Shown in pieces: positions 1-7,496 of a DNA stretch of 64,000 nt. The translations under genes and the position numbers were made by a program. Location of the stretch: positions 1,550,001-1,614,000 of the forward strand of contig NZ_FTPO01000001.1 in assembly GCF_900155915.1 (NCBI RefSeq), in the 5' to 3' direction. Each line of letters opens with the position of its first letter. Within the stretch, counting starts at the first letter, position 1. Origin of the DNA: Microbacterium sp. RU33B (GTDB taxonomy: Bacteria > Actinomycetota > Actinomycetes > Actinomycetales > Microbacteriaceae). The notes under the pieces are model-generated. The model was not told the origin of the DNA. It did no database searches and worked only from the letters and a program-made list of their open reading frames with translations.

Positions 1-165
1 GCCATCTGCGTCTCGCACGGCGCCCTGATCCGTGAACTGATCCGCCACGCCACGGCCGGCGAGCTCCCCCTTCCCGGGACGAAGCTGCCCAACGGCTCGG
101 CCTACCGCGTGCTGCTCGAGAAGGAGCGCCTGCGCCTCCTGTCGTACGACGACGCCCTGGCCTAG
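1..165 (+). CDS. Histidine phosphatase family protein, C-terminal fragment
   Basis: The window opens inside this gene; frame 1 is open from base 1 to a TAG at 163-165, giving the last 54 residues. The fragment begins AICVSHGALIRELIRHAT, which matches the second-histidine region (VSHG) of the phosphoglycerate-mutase-like histidine phosphatase superfamily, followed by the usual short C-terminal beta strand and helix. The N-terminal RHG catalytic motif lies outside the window, so substrate and full length cannot be judged. Its stop codon overlaps the -10 element of the next gene. Family assignment is fairly safe; function (sugar-phosphate, cofactor or other phosphatase) is open. Confidence 0.7.
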   Translation, partial: AICVSHGALIRELIRHATAGELPLPGTKLPNGSAYRVLLEKERLRLLSYDDALA

Positions 166-168
166 GAT
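163..168 (+). promoter_or_regulatory. Leaderless-type -10 element of the DUF1801 gene
   Basis: TAGGAT ends 6 nt before the ATG at 175 and overlaps the TAG stop of the upstream gene. The spacing puts the transcription start at or next to the start codon. Confidence 0.5.
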
Positions 169-174
169 CGCGCC

Positions 175-540
175 ATGACGGCACCCGCGACGATCGACGA
201 GTACATCGCGGGGTTCCCGCCCGACGTGCAGGAGCGTCTGCGGCGCATCCGGGAGATCGTCGTCGCCCGGGTGCCGGGAGTCGACGGCGCTCCGCCCGAG
301 GAGCGCATCCGCTACGGCATGGCGGCCGTGATGCTCGGCGGGGGCCGTTACGCGCTGCACATCGGCGGCTGGAAGAAGCACATCGGGCTCTACCCCGTCC
401 CGACGCTCCCGGAGCCGCTCGAGAGCGAGCTCGCGCCCTACCGGTCGGAGAAGGACTCGGTCGTCTTCCCGCACACACAGGACATCCCCTACGACCTCAT
501 CGGCCGGGTGACCGAGGCGATCGCCGGGTTGAGGAGCTAG
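175..540 (+). CDS. DUF1801 (YdhG/YdeI-like) domain protein
   Basis: A 121-residue protein matching the DUF1801 family: an N-terminal TIDEYIAGFPPDVQERLRRI helix typical of these proteins, a central IRYGMAAVML strand region and a C-terminal VVFPHTQDIPYDLIGRVTEAI segment. Members adopt a small alpha/beta fold; B. subtilis YdhG was proposed to act as an iron chaperone, but no function is established for most of the family. The ATG at 175 is preceded at the right distance by TAGGAT, so the mRNA is probably leaderless. Its stop codon shares the CTAG tetranucleotide at 537-540 with the stop codon of the convergent citE-like gene, so the two genes overlap by 4 bp. Confidence 0.8.
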   Translation: MTAPATIDEYIAGFPPDVQERLRRIREIVVARVPGVDGAPPEERIRYGMAAVMLGGGRYALHIGGWKKHIGLYPVPTLPEPLESELAPYRSEKDSVVFPHTQDIPYDLIGRVTEAIAGLRS

Positions 541-1358
541 TCCCCCGCGCGCGCCAGCAGTGCCCGGGCGTGCCGCAGCACGGGCTCGTCGACCATCCGG
601 CCGTCGAAGGCGAACACACCGCGCTCCCCGGCGGCGGCGGCCAGCACCGCGTGCGCCCACGCGACGTCGGCATCCGACGGACGGTATGCCGCCCGGACGA
701 CTTCGACCTGACTCGGGTGGATGCAGGCGGTCGCCGCGAAACCGGAGGCGGCGGCGTCCTCGGCCTCCCGTGCCAGACCCAGCGCGTCGGCGATGTCGAG
801 GTGCACGGCGTCGATCGCCGCCTTCGCGCGGGCGCCGGCGGCCAGGAGCACGCGCGAACGGGCGTAGCGGGCGATGTCGCGGTAGGCACCGTCGGCCCGG
901 CGGCTCGAGCTGCCGCCGAGCGAGGCGACGAGGTCTTCGGCGCCCCACATGAGCGCCGTCACATTCGTCAGGGCGGCGATGCGGTCGGCCTGCGCCACCC
1001 CTTTCGCGGTCTCGAGCAGTGCCACGACGGCGAACCGCGGATCCAGTGCCTTGAGCCGCTTCACGGAGGCGGCCTTGGCCACCATGATCGTGCGGTAGTC
1101 GGTCTGCGACAGCGTCGCGATGTCGGAGACGAACGCCTCGGTCTCGGGCGGATTGACCCGCACGATGACGCGTTCGGGGTCGAGGTCGCTCTCGATCAAG
1201 GCGCCGCGCGCCCTGGCCTTGTCGGCGGACGCCACCGCGTCCTCGAGGTCGAGGATGACGGCGTCCGCCCGGTCCGCCGCCTTGCGGAACCGCTCGGGGC
1301 GGTCGGCGGGGCAGAACAGCAGAGCGGGGCCCAGACGGAAGGGACGGTCGTCGGTCAT
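537..1358 (-). CDS. CitE-like HpcH/HpaI family CoA-ester lyase
   Basis: A 273-residue TIM-barrel lyase of the citrate lyase beta/malyl-CoA lyase group. Visible hallmarks are FCPADRPERF (15-24), ILDLEDAV (35-42), RVNPPE (67-72), ETAKG (116-120) and WGAEDL (138-143); the glutamate and aspartate of the last two normally bind Mg2+. It is the last gene of the acyl-CoA degradation operon, 4 nt after the MaoC gene. The M. tuberculosis counterpart in the same gene order (Rv2498c) has been reported as a beta-hydroxyacyl-CoA lyase acting on (R)-HMG-CoA and citramalyl-CoA. By that analogy, and because no HMG-CoA lyase (LiuE) gene is present here, I infer that it performs the last step of leucine breakdown, giving acetyl-CoA and acetoacetate. 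Confidence 0.85.
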   Translation of the reverse strand: MTDDRPFRLGPALLFCPADRPERFRKAADRADAVILDLEDAVASADKARARGALIESDLDPERVIVRVNPPETEAFVSDIATLSQTDYRTIMVAKAASVKRLKALDPRFAVVALLETAKGVAQADRIAALTNVTALMWGAEDLVASLGGSSSRRADGAYRDIARYARSRVLLAAGARAKAAIDAVHLDIADALGLAREAEDAAASGFAATACIHPSQVEVVRAAYRPSDADVAWAHAVLAAAAGERGVFAFDGRMVDEPVLRHARALLARAGD

Positions 1359-1362
1359 GCCG

Positions 1363-1887
1363 TCACGCTACTCCGCCCGTATCCGGAGCCTCGGCCTCCG
1401 ACGGAGCGCACCACATCAGCGCGACGCGCGTGGCCCTCGCGACGATCTCGCCGTGCTGATTGCGACCCGTGTGCCTCATCGTGACGATGCCCTGGCCCGG
1501 ACGCGACGACGACGGCCGCTTGTCGACGATCTCGGTGTCGACGTACAGCGTGTCGCCGTGGAAGAGCGGCGCAGGGAAGGAGATGTCGGAGAGACCGAGC
1601 TGCGCGACGAGCGTACCCTGCGTGATCTGCCCGACGGAGAGTCCCACCATCGTCGACAGCGTCCACATCGAGTTCATGAGCCGCCGGCCGAACGGCTGCG
1701 TCTCGGAGAACGCGGCGTCCAGGTGCAGCGCCTGCGTGTTCATCGTGAGCGAGGAGAACAGGATGTTGTCGGACTCCGACACGGTGCGCCCCGGGCGATG
1801 CGCGTACTGAGCACCCACCTCGAGCTCGTCGAAGTAGAGTCCGCGCTGGATGTGCTGCCGCGGTGCCGGGTCGGTCACGTCGCTCAC
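1363..1887 (-). CDS. MaoC family enoyl-CoA hydratase
   Basis: A 174-residue single hot-dog protein of the MaoC/(R)-specific hydratase family. The segment RPGRTVSESDNILFSSLTMN followed by TQALHLD (residues 31-56) carries the Asp/His pair expected of the catalytic hydratase motif, and a second conserved stretch, FPAPLFHGDTLYVDTEI, is present further on. The GTG start at 1887 overlaps the TGA of the acyl-CoA dehydrogenase gene (GTGA), so translation is probably coupled. In this context the likely role is hydration of 3-methylglutaconyl-CoA or a related unsaturated acyl-CoA, taking the place of the crotonase-type LiuC. Substrate is inferred from context; the family is clear. Confidence 0.85.
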   Translation of the reverse strand: MSDVTDPAPRQHIQRGLYFDELEVGAQYAHRPGRTVSESDNILFSSLTMNTQALHLDAAFSETQPFGRRLMNSMWTLSTMVGLSVGQITQGTLVAQLGLSDISFPAPLFHGDTLYVDTEIVDKRPSSSRPGQGIVTMRHTGRNQHGEIVARATRVALMWCAPSEAEAPDTGGVA

Positions 1888-3035
1888 GCTACTCCGAGCG
1901 CACGGGCGATCACGAGCAGCTGCACTTCGCTCGTCCCCTCGCCGATCTCGAGGATCTTCGAGTCGCGGTAGTGACGGGCGACGGGGTACTCGTTCATGAA
2001 GCCGTTGCCCCCGAAGATCTGCGTCGCATCACGGGCGTTGTCCATCGCCGCATCGCTCGCCGTGAGCTTGGCGATCGCCGCCTCGGTCTTGAACGGCTTC
2101 CCCGCGTCGCGGAGGCGCGCCGCGTGGTGCCAGGCGAGACGGGCGACGTGCACGCGCTGCTGCATGCGGGCGAGCATGAACTGGATGCTCTGCCGGGTCG
2201 ACAGCGGCTCGCCGAACACCGTGCGCTTCCGGGCGTAGTCGACGGATGCCTCGAGGCATCCTTCCGCGGCGCCCGTGGAGAGCGCGGCGATCGCGATGCG
2301 GCCCTCGTCGAGGATGTGCAGGAAGTTGGCGAACCCCCGGCCGCGCTCGCCGAGCAGATTCGCCTCGGGCACGCGTGCGTCGACGAACGTGAGCGGATGC
2401 GTGTCGGAGGCGTGCCACCCCACCTTGTCGTACGGCGCCTCGACCGTGAAGCCGGGCGTGCCGTTGGGCACGAGGATCGTCGAGATCTCCTTGCGCCCGT
2501 CCTTCTCGCCCGTGACGGCCGTGACCGTGACGAAGCGGGTGATGGGCGTCCCCGAGTTCGTGATGAACTGCTTCGCGCCGTTCACGACCCACTCGCCGCC
2601 CTCGAGCCGCGCGGTCGTGCGGGTGGCCCCGGCATCCGAACCCGCCTCCGGCTCGGTGAGACCGAAGCCGGCGAGGTGCTCGCCCGCGAGGAGCGAGGGC
2701 AGGTACTCCTGCTTCTGCTCCTCGGTGCCGAAGCGGAACACCGGCATCGCTCCGAGGCTCACCCCGGCCTCGAGCGTGATGGCGATCGACTGGTCGACGC
2801 GCGCGATGCCCTCGATCGCGAGGCAGAGGGCGAAGTAGTCGCCGCCCTGCCCGCCGTACTCTTCGGGGAACGGCAGGCCGAACAGCCCGAGCTCGCCCAT
2901 CTGGGCGACCACGTGCATCGGGAGCGTCTTCGTGCGGTCGGCTTCGTAGGAAGCAGGGGCGACGACCTCGTCGGCGAAGTCGCGCACCAGACGGGCGAGC
3001 TCGCGCTCGTCGTCGCTCAGATCGTGGTGGTCCAT
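1884..3035 (-). CDS. Acyl-CoA dehydrogenase (isovaleryl-CoA type by context)
   Basis: A 383-residue flavoprotein with the complete acyl-CoA dehydrogenase layout: N-terminal helical domain, middle beta domain with GFGLTEPEAGSDAG (FAD/acyl contacts), and a C-terminal helical domain with ATQIFGGNGFMNEYPVARHY and EIGEGTSEVQLLVIAR. It would oxidise a short branched acyl-CoA to its 2,3-enoyl form, passing electrons to ETF. The gene lies 10 nt downstream of the biotin carboxylase gene and overlaps the MaoC gene by 4 nt. The M. tuberculosis equivalent in this order is fadE19. Whether it prefers isovaleryl-CoA or another C4-C5 acyl-CoA cannot be read from sequence alone. Confidence 0.9.
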   Translation of the reverse strand: MDHHDLSDDERELARLVRDFADEVVAPASYEADRTKTLPMHVVAQMGELGLFGLPFPEEYGGQGGDYFALCLAIEGIARVDQSIAITLEAGVSLGAMPVFRFGTEEQKQEYLPSLLAGEHLAGFGLTEPEAGSDAGATRTTARLEGGEWVVNGAKQFITNSGTPITRFVTVTAVTGEKDGRKEISTILVPNGTPGFTVEAPYDKVGWHASDTHPLTFVDARVPEANLLGERGRGFANFLHILDEGRIAIAALSTGAAEGCLEASVDYARKRTVFGEPLSTRQSIQFMLARMQQRVHVARLAWHHAARLRDAGKPFKTEAAIAKLTASDAAMDNARDATQIFGGNGFMNEYPVARHYRDSKILEIGEGTSEVQLLVIARALGVA

Positions 3036-3045
3036 GGTTCTCCTG

Positions 3046-5154
3046 TCAGTCCGTCCGTCCGCTTTCGCTCGTCTGAGCGTCCGGGCCCGTCGCGGTCCCT
3101 GAGCCCGTCGAAGGGTCGGGCGTCACATGCGCGAGCACCTGGTCGCGGCGCACCTGCTCGCCGACGGCGACGTCGACGCGCACCACGCCGTTGTGCGGCG
3201 CCGTGACGGGGTGCTCCATCTTCATGGCCTCGATCGTCGCGATCCGGTCGCCGCCGGCGACGCGGGATCCATCGGCCACGTGGACGGCCACGACGGCACC
3301 CGGCATCGGGGCGCGCAGCTCGGGGTCGGCCGCACCGTCGACGCGGCCGCGTGCGGCCAGCCGCCGCTCCATCGCCTCGCGTCGGCCGATCACCCGCAGG
3401 CGGTGCGCGGCGCCGTCGGCGTGCACCCAGACCTCTCCGTCATCGCCGACCGCGACGATCGTCTCGCCCGTTCCGTTCGGCTCGCCAGACCCTGCGTCCG
3501 CGTCGAGATCTCGCGCCGCAGCGGCGGGCTCGATGCGCGACGGGGCTTTCGCGGAGGACGGGAGAGGTGCTCCGGCATCCACGGTCACCGTGTGCGCCTC
3601 GGATCCGTCGTCCAGCCGCACCCGGAGCGGGCTCGTCGTCCCGATCCGCCACCCGGGGAGACCATGCCACGCGCCCAGAGCTCGCCGGGCAACAGGTGAT
3701 CCGCCCGGAACAGGCCGTTTCGGCGCCCACGGGCCTGCGTCCGGCAGTTCGCCTGCGCCGAGGACGGCGGATGCCGCGGCCTGCAGCGCCGATGCGCTCG
3801 GCTCGGGGCCGACGAAGGCCGGCAGACGGTCGATCAGTCCGGTGTCGAGGTCTCCGTCCTGCACGGCCGGGTCGGCGACGAGCGCGCGGAGGAAGCCGAT
3901 GTTCGTGTCGACGCCGAGCACGACGGTCTCGGCGAGCGCCGCGTCGAGCTTCGCCAGGGCGGCGCGGCGGTCGTCCGCCCACGCGATGACCTTCGCGATC
4001 ATCGGGTCGTAGTCGGCGGACACGACGGAGCCGTCCTCGACGGCCGAGTCGGTCCGCACGTCGCGCGCTGCACGCCAGATCCGGACGTCGCCGGTCGACG
4101 GCAGGAATCCGCGTTCCGGACTCTCCGCGTACACGCGGGCCTCGATCGCATGCCCGTCCCACCGGACGTCGTCCTGTGCGAGATCGAGCGAAAGCCCTGC
4201 GCCGACGCGGAGCTGCTGCTCCACGAGATCGATGCCGGTCACGAGCTCGGTGACCGGATGCTCCACCTGCAGCCGCGTGTTCATCTCGATGAAGAAGAAC
4301 TCGTCCGGACGGTCCCCGGCGACGAGGAATTCCACGGTCCCCGCTCCGCGGTAGTCGACGGATGCCGCGGCCGCGCACGCCGCCGCGCCCAGACGCGCAC
4401 GGGCCCGGTCGTCGACGATCGGCGACGGCGCCTCTTCGATGACCTTCTGGTGCCGGCGCTGGAGCGTGCATTCGCGTTCGCCGAGATGGATGACGGTGCC
4501 GTGCGCGTCGGCGAGCACCTGCACCTCGATGTGGCGGGGGCGTTCGATGAGCCGTTCGAGCAGCAGCGTGTCGTCTCCGAACGCCGCCGCGGCGACGCGT
4601 CGGGCGGTGGCGAGCGCCTCGGGCAGCTCCGCGGCGGTGCGCACGATCTGCATCCCCTTGCCTCCGCCCCCGGCGGACGGCTTGACCAGCAGGGGGAAGC
4701 CCGCGGCCTCAGCCGCCGACGCGATGTCGGCGTCCGTCATCCCCGCGGCGCTGAAGCCGGGCACGACCGGGACGCCGTGCGCCACCACGTGCTCCTTCGA
4801 GCGGATCTTGTCGCCCATGACCTCGAGCGCCCGCTCGCCCGGGCCGAGGAAGACGATCCCCGCAGCGGCGCACGCGCGCGCGAACGCGGAGTTCTCCGAC
4901 AGGAATCCGTACCCGGGATGGATGGCCTGCGCGCCGGTGGCGACGGCCGCGGCCAGCACGGCGTCGATCGACAGATACGACTGCGCGGCGGCCGCGGGAC
5001 CGATCCTCACGGCGACATCGGCTTCGCGCACGTGCGGCGCGGAGGCGTCCGCGTCGCTGTACACGGCGACCGAGCGGATGCCGAGGCGACGGAGGGTCCG
5101 GATCACCCGGCGGGCGATCTCGCCGCGGTTGGCGACGAGGACGGTGTCGAACAT
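3046..5154 (-). CDS. mccA: Biotin-dependent acyl-CoA carboxylase alpha subunit (biotin carboxylase + BCCP)
   Basis: About 702 residues. The N-terminal part is a biotin carboxylase: MFDTVLVANRGEIARR start, ATP-grasp glycine loop KPSAGGGGKGMQIV, and EMNTRLQVEHPVTELVTGID. The C-terminal part is a biotinyl domain with EAMKMEHP, the lysine being the biotin site. With the upstream carboxyltransferase it forms a methylcrotonyl-CoA-type carboxylase. I prefer the ATG at 5154 because homologues begin MFDTVLVANRGEIA; a GTG at 5160, overlapping the preceding TGA, would add two residues. The last ~20 codons are unusual low-complexity sequence (DPSTGSGTATG), encoded by a dispersed repeat at 3097-3115, so the natural C-terminus has apparently been extended by it. 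Confidence 0.9.
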   Translation of the reverse strand: MFDTVLVANRGEIARRVIRTLRRLGIRSVAVYSDADASAPHVREADVAVRIGPAAAAQSYLSIDAVLAAAVATGAQAIHPGYGFLSENSAFARACAAAGIVFLGPGERALEVMGDKIRSKEHVVAHGVPVVPGFSAAGMTDADIASAAEAAGFPLLVKPSAGGGGKGMQIVRTAAELPEALATARRVAAAAFGDDTLLLERLIERPRHIEVQVLADAHGTVIHLGERECTLQRRHQKVIEEAPSPIVDDRARARLGAAACAAAASVDYRGAGTVEFLVAGDRPDEFFFIEMNTRLQVEHPVTELVTGIDLVEQQLRVGAGLSLDLAQDDVRWDGHAIEARVYAESPERGFLPSTGDVRIWRAARDVRTDSAVEDGSVVSADYDPMIAKVIAWADDRRAALAKLDAALAETVVLGVDTNIGFLRALVADPAVQDGDLDTGLIDRLPAFVGPEPSASALQAAASAVLGAGELPDAGPWAPKRPVPGGSPVARRALGAWHGLPGWRIGTTSPLRVRLDDGSEAHTVTVDAGAPLPSSAKAPSRIEPAAAARDLDADAGSGEPNGTGETIVAVGDDGEVWVHADGAAHRLRVIGRREAMERRLAARGRVDGAADPELRAPMPGAVVAVHVADGSRVAGGDRIATIEAMKMEHPVTAPHNGVVRVDVAVGEQVRRDQVLAHVTPDPSTGSGTATGPDAQTSESGRTD
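3097..3115. repeat. Dispersed 19-bp repeat inside the mccA 3' end
   Basis: CCCTGAGCCCGTCGAAGGG, identical to the copy at 15938-15956. Read on the minus strand it encodes PSTGSG at the protein's tail. Confidence 0.7.
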
Positions 5155-5156
5155 GA

Positions 5157-6761
5157 TCACATCCGGAAGACGCCGAAGCGCGGTTCGGGGAGCGGCGTGC
5201 GCGACACGACGTCGAGCGCGAGTCCCAGGAGGTCACGGGTCTTGAGCGGGTCGACGACGCCGTCGTCCCAGAGGCGCGCAGTGGCGTAGTACGGGTTGCC
5301 CTGCTCCTCGTACTGGGCCCGGATCGGCGCCTCGAACGCGGACTGCTCCTGCGCCGACCAGTCCTCACCGCGTGACTCGATCTGATCGCGCTTGACGGTC
5401 GAGAGCACCGAGGCGGCCTGCGGCCCGCCCATGACGGAGATGCGCGAACCGGGCCACGTCCACAGGAACCGCGGCGAGTACGCGCGTCCGCACATGGAGT
5501 AGTTGCCGGCGCCGAACGATCCGCCGATGACGACGGTGAGCTTGGGCACCCGGGTCGTGGCGACGGCCGTCACCATCTTGGCGCCGTCCTTCGCGATGCC
5601 GCCCGCCTCGGCATCCCGTCCCACCATGAAGCCGGAGATGTTCTGGAGGAACAGCAGCGGGATGCCGCGCTGGTCGCACAGCTCGATGAAGTGCGCGCCC
5701 TTCTGGGCCGACTCCGAGAACAGCACGCCGTTGTTCGCGACGATGCCCACCGGGTGGCCGTGCAGTCGGGCGAAGCCCGTGACGAGCGTCTCGCCGTACT
5801 CGCGCTTGAACTCGTGGAATCCGCTGCCGTCGACGAGCCGGGCGATCACCTCGCGCACGTCGTAGGGCTGATTCACGTCGACGGGCACGACGCCGTACAG
5901 ATCGGCCGGATCGACCGCGGGTGCAACGGGGGGGATCACCTCCCAGGCGGGCGGCGCGGGCGGCGGCAGCGTCGCCACGATGTCGCGGACGATCTCGAGC
6001 GCATGCTCGTCGTCGTCGGCGAGGTGGTCGACCACGCCCGAGCGACGGGCGTGCAGCTCGCCCCCGCCGAGCTCCTCCGCCGTGACGATCTCGCCGATCG
6101 CCGCCTTCACGAGGGGCGGACCGCCGAGGAAGATCGTGCCCTGATCGCGCACGATCACGGTCTCGTCGCTCATCGCGGGAACGTACGCGCCGCCCGCCGT
6201 GCACGAGCCGAGCACGGCCGCGATCTGCGGTATGCGCTCCGCCGACATGCGAGCCTGGTTGAAGAAGATCCGGCCGAAGTGGTCGCGATCGGGGAAGACC
6301 TCGTCCTGCATCGGCAGGAACGCCCCGCCGGAGTCGACGAGGTAGACGCACGGCAGGCGGTTCTCGAGCGCGATCTCCTGCGCGCGCAGGTGCTTCTTCA
6401 CGGTCAGGGGGAAGTAGGTTCCGCCCTTGACCGTCGCGTCGTTGCAGACGACCATGACCTGGCGTCCGTGCACGAGCCCGATGCCCGCGATCACGCCGGC
6501 CGCGGGTGCTCCCCCGTCGTAGAGTCCTTCGGCCGCGAGCGGCGACACTTCGAGGAACGGACTGCCCTCGTCGAGCAGTCGTTCCACGCGGTCGCGCGGA
6601 AGGAGCTTGCCGCGGGCGACATGGCGCTCACGGGATGCCTCCGGGCCACCGAGGGCGGCTGCCGCGAGTCGCGCGGCCAGGTCGTCGGCGAGGCCCTGCT
6701 GCGCGTCGCGCGTGCGTACGAACGCGTCGTCACGGGCGACGGATGTCGTCAGTGCGGTCAT
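5157..6761 (-). CDS. mccB: Acyl-CoA carboxylase beta subunit (methylcrotonyl-CoA carboxyltransferase type)
   Basis: A 534-residue carboxyltransferase with N- and C-terminal crotonase-like halves. Diagnostic stretches are [37 protein letters not shown] and, in the C-terminal half, [20 protein letters not shown] and [16 protein letters not shown]. The [19 protein letters not shown] region is characteristic of methylcrotonyl-CoA carboxylase beta subunits, and the M. tuberculosis counterpart is accD1. It is the first gene of the minus-strand operon. The start is supported by GAGGGAG a few nt upstream on the minus strand. The promoter region contains the palindrome at 6819-6836 that is shared with the divergent TetR gene. 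Confidence 0.9.
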   Translation of the reverse strand: MTALTTSVARDDAFVRTRDAQQGLADDLAARLAAAALGGPEASRERHVARGKLLPRDRVERLLDEGSPFLEVSPLAAEGLYDGGAPAAGVIAGIGLVHGRQVMVVCNDATVKGGTYFPLTVKKHLRAQEIALENRLPCVYLVDSGGAFLPMQDEVFPDRDHFGRIFFNQARMSAERIPQIAAVLGSCTAGGAYVPAMSDETVIVRDQGTIFLGGPPLVKAAIGEIVTAEELGGGELHARRSGVVDHLADDDEHALEIVRDIVATLPPPAPPAWEVIPPVAPAVDPADLYGVVPVDVNQPYDVREVIARLVDGSGFHEFKREYGETLVTGFARLHGHPVGIVANNGVLFSESAQKGAHFIELCDQRGIPLLFLQNISGFMVGRDAEAGGIAKDGAKMVTAVATTRVPKLTVVIGGSFGAGNYSMCGRAYSPRFLWTWPGSRISVMGGPQAASVLSTVKRDQIESRGEDWSAQEQSAFEAPIRAQYEEQGNPYYATARLWDDGVVDPLKTRDLLGLALDVVSRTPLPEPRFGVFRM

Positions 6762-6818
6762 GTCATCTCCCTCGACGTCACGATCACATCACGCCGGTTG
6801 TCCCGGCGAGAGCGCAGT

Positions 6819-6836
6819 GGTTAGTGTGCACTAACC
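6819..6836. promoter_or_regulatory. Palindromic operator, TetR type
   Basis: GGTTAGTGTGCACTAACC has 8-bp arms that are perfect complements around a 2-bp centre. It sits midway in the 105-bp gap between the divergent mccB and tetR genes, the usual place for an autoregulated TetR operator. Confidence 0.65.
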
Positions 6837-6845
6837 GAGAATTCA

Positions 6846-6863
6846 GGTTAGCGAGGATTAACT
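6846..6863. promoter_or_regulatory. Second, degenerate copy of the operator
   Basis: GGTTAGCGAGGATTAACT repeats the GGTTAG half-site and ends with TTAAC, so it is an imperfect inverted copy of the 6819-6836 site. It ends 3 nt before the tetR start codon. Confidence 0.45.
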
Positions 6864-6866
6864 GAA

Positions 6867-7463
6867 ATGACAAGCGGTCTCACGGAGCGCAATCGCGCCA
6901 AGGCGGATCGTCACTCCGCGCTCCTGCACGAGGCCGCCCTCCTCTTCGCGGAGCGCGGATTCAGCGGAGTGAGCCTCGAGGAGCTCGGCGCCGCCGTCGG
7001 AGTCTCCGGTCCCGCCGTCTACCGGCACTTCGCCAACAAGCAGGCCCTCCTCGGCGAGATCCTCGTGCGCGTCAGCGAGCGACTCCTGGCCGGTGGACGC
7101 GAGGTGGTGTCGACGGATGCCGCGCCCGGGCACGCGCTCGAGGAGCTCGTGCGCTTCCATGTCGACTTCGCCCTGTCCGACGCCGACGTCATCCGCGTGC
7201 AGGACCGTGACCTGGCGAGCCTGAGCGACGACGACCGGCACACCGTGCGCCGACTGCAGCGCGAGTACGTCGAGCTGTGGGTGGGCGTGCTCGCTCAGCT
7301 GCATCCAGAGCGCTCCGCCAGCGATCTGCGCGTGCGGGCCGCGGCGTGCTTCGGCCTCATCAACTCGACGCCCCACAGCGTGCGCGGTCTGCGCGGGGCC
7401 CCCGCCGACAGCACGGTGCGCGGCATCCTGGAATCCATGGCGATCTCGGCTCTGACGGCCTGA
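6867..7463 (+). CDS. TetR family transcriptional regulator of the adjacent catabolic operon
   Basis: A 198-residue TetR repressor. The N-terminal helix-turn-helix is clear: LLHEAALLFAERGFSGVSLE, then ELGAAVGVSGPAVYRHFANK and QALLGEIL (about residues 18-64). The C-terminal part is an all-helical ligand domain. It is divergent from the acyl-CoA carboxylase operon and shares its operator region. The position matches M. tuberculosis Rv2506, a TetR repressor tied to branched-chain keto acid genes, so I infer repression of this operon with an acyl-CoA as likely inducer. No clear Shine-Dalgarno precedes the ATG. A weak hairpin (ACCCC/GGGGT, 7463-7477) directly follows the stop. Confidence 0.85.
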   Translation: MTSGLTERNRAKADRHSALLHEAALLFAERGFSGVSLEELGAAVGVSGPAVYRHFANKQALLGEILVRVSERLLAGGREVVSTDAAPGHALEELVRFHVDFALSDADVIRVQDRDLASLSDDDRHTVRRLQREYVELWVGVLAQLHPERSASDLRVRAAACFGLINSTPHSVRGLRGAPADSTVRGILESMAISALTA

Positions 7464-7481
7464 CCCCCCTTCGGGGTGCCC

Positions 7482-7487
7482 TACCCT
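7482..7487 (+). promoter_or_regulatory. Leaderless-type -10 element of the phosphoesterase gene
   Basis: TACCCT ends 9 nt before the ATG at 7497; no Shine-Dalgarno sequence is present. Confidence 0.35.
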
Positions 7488-7496
7488 GAATTCACT

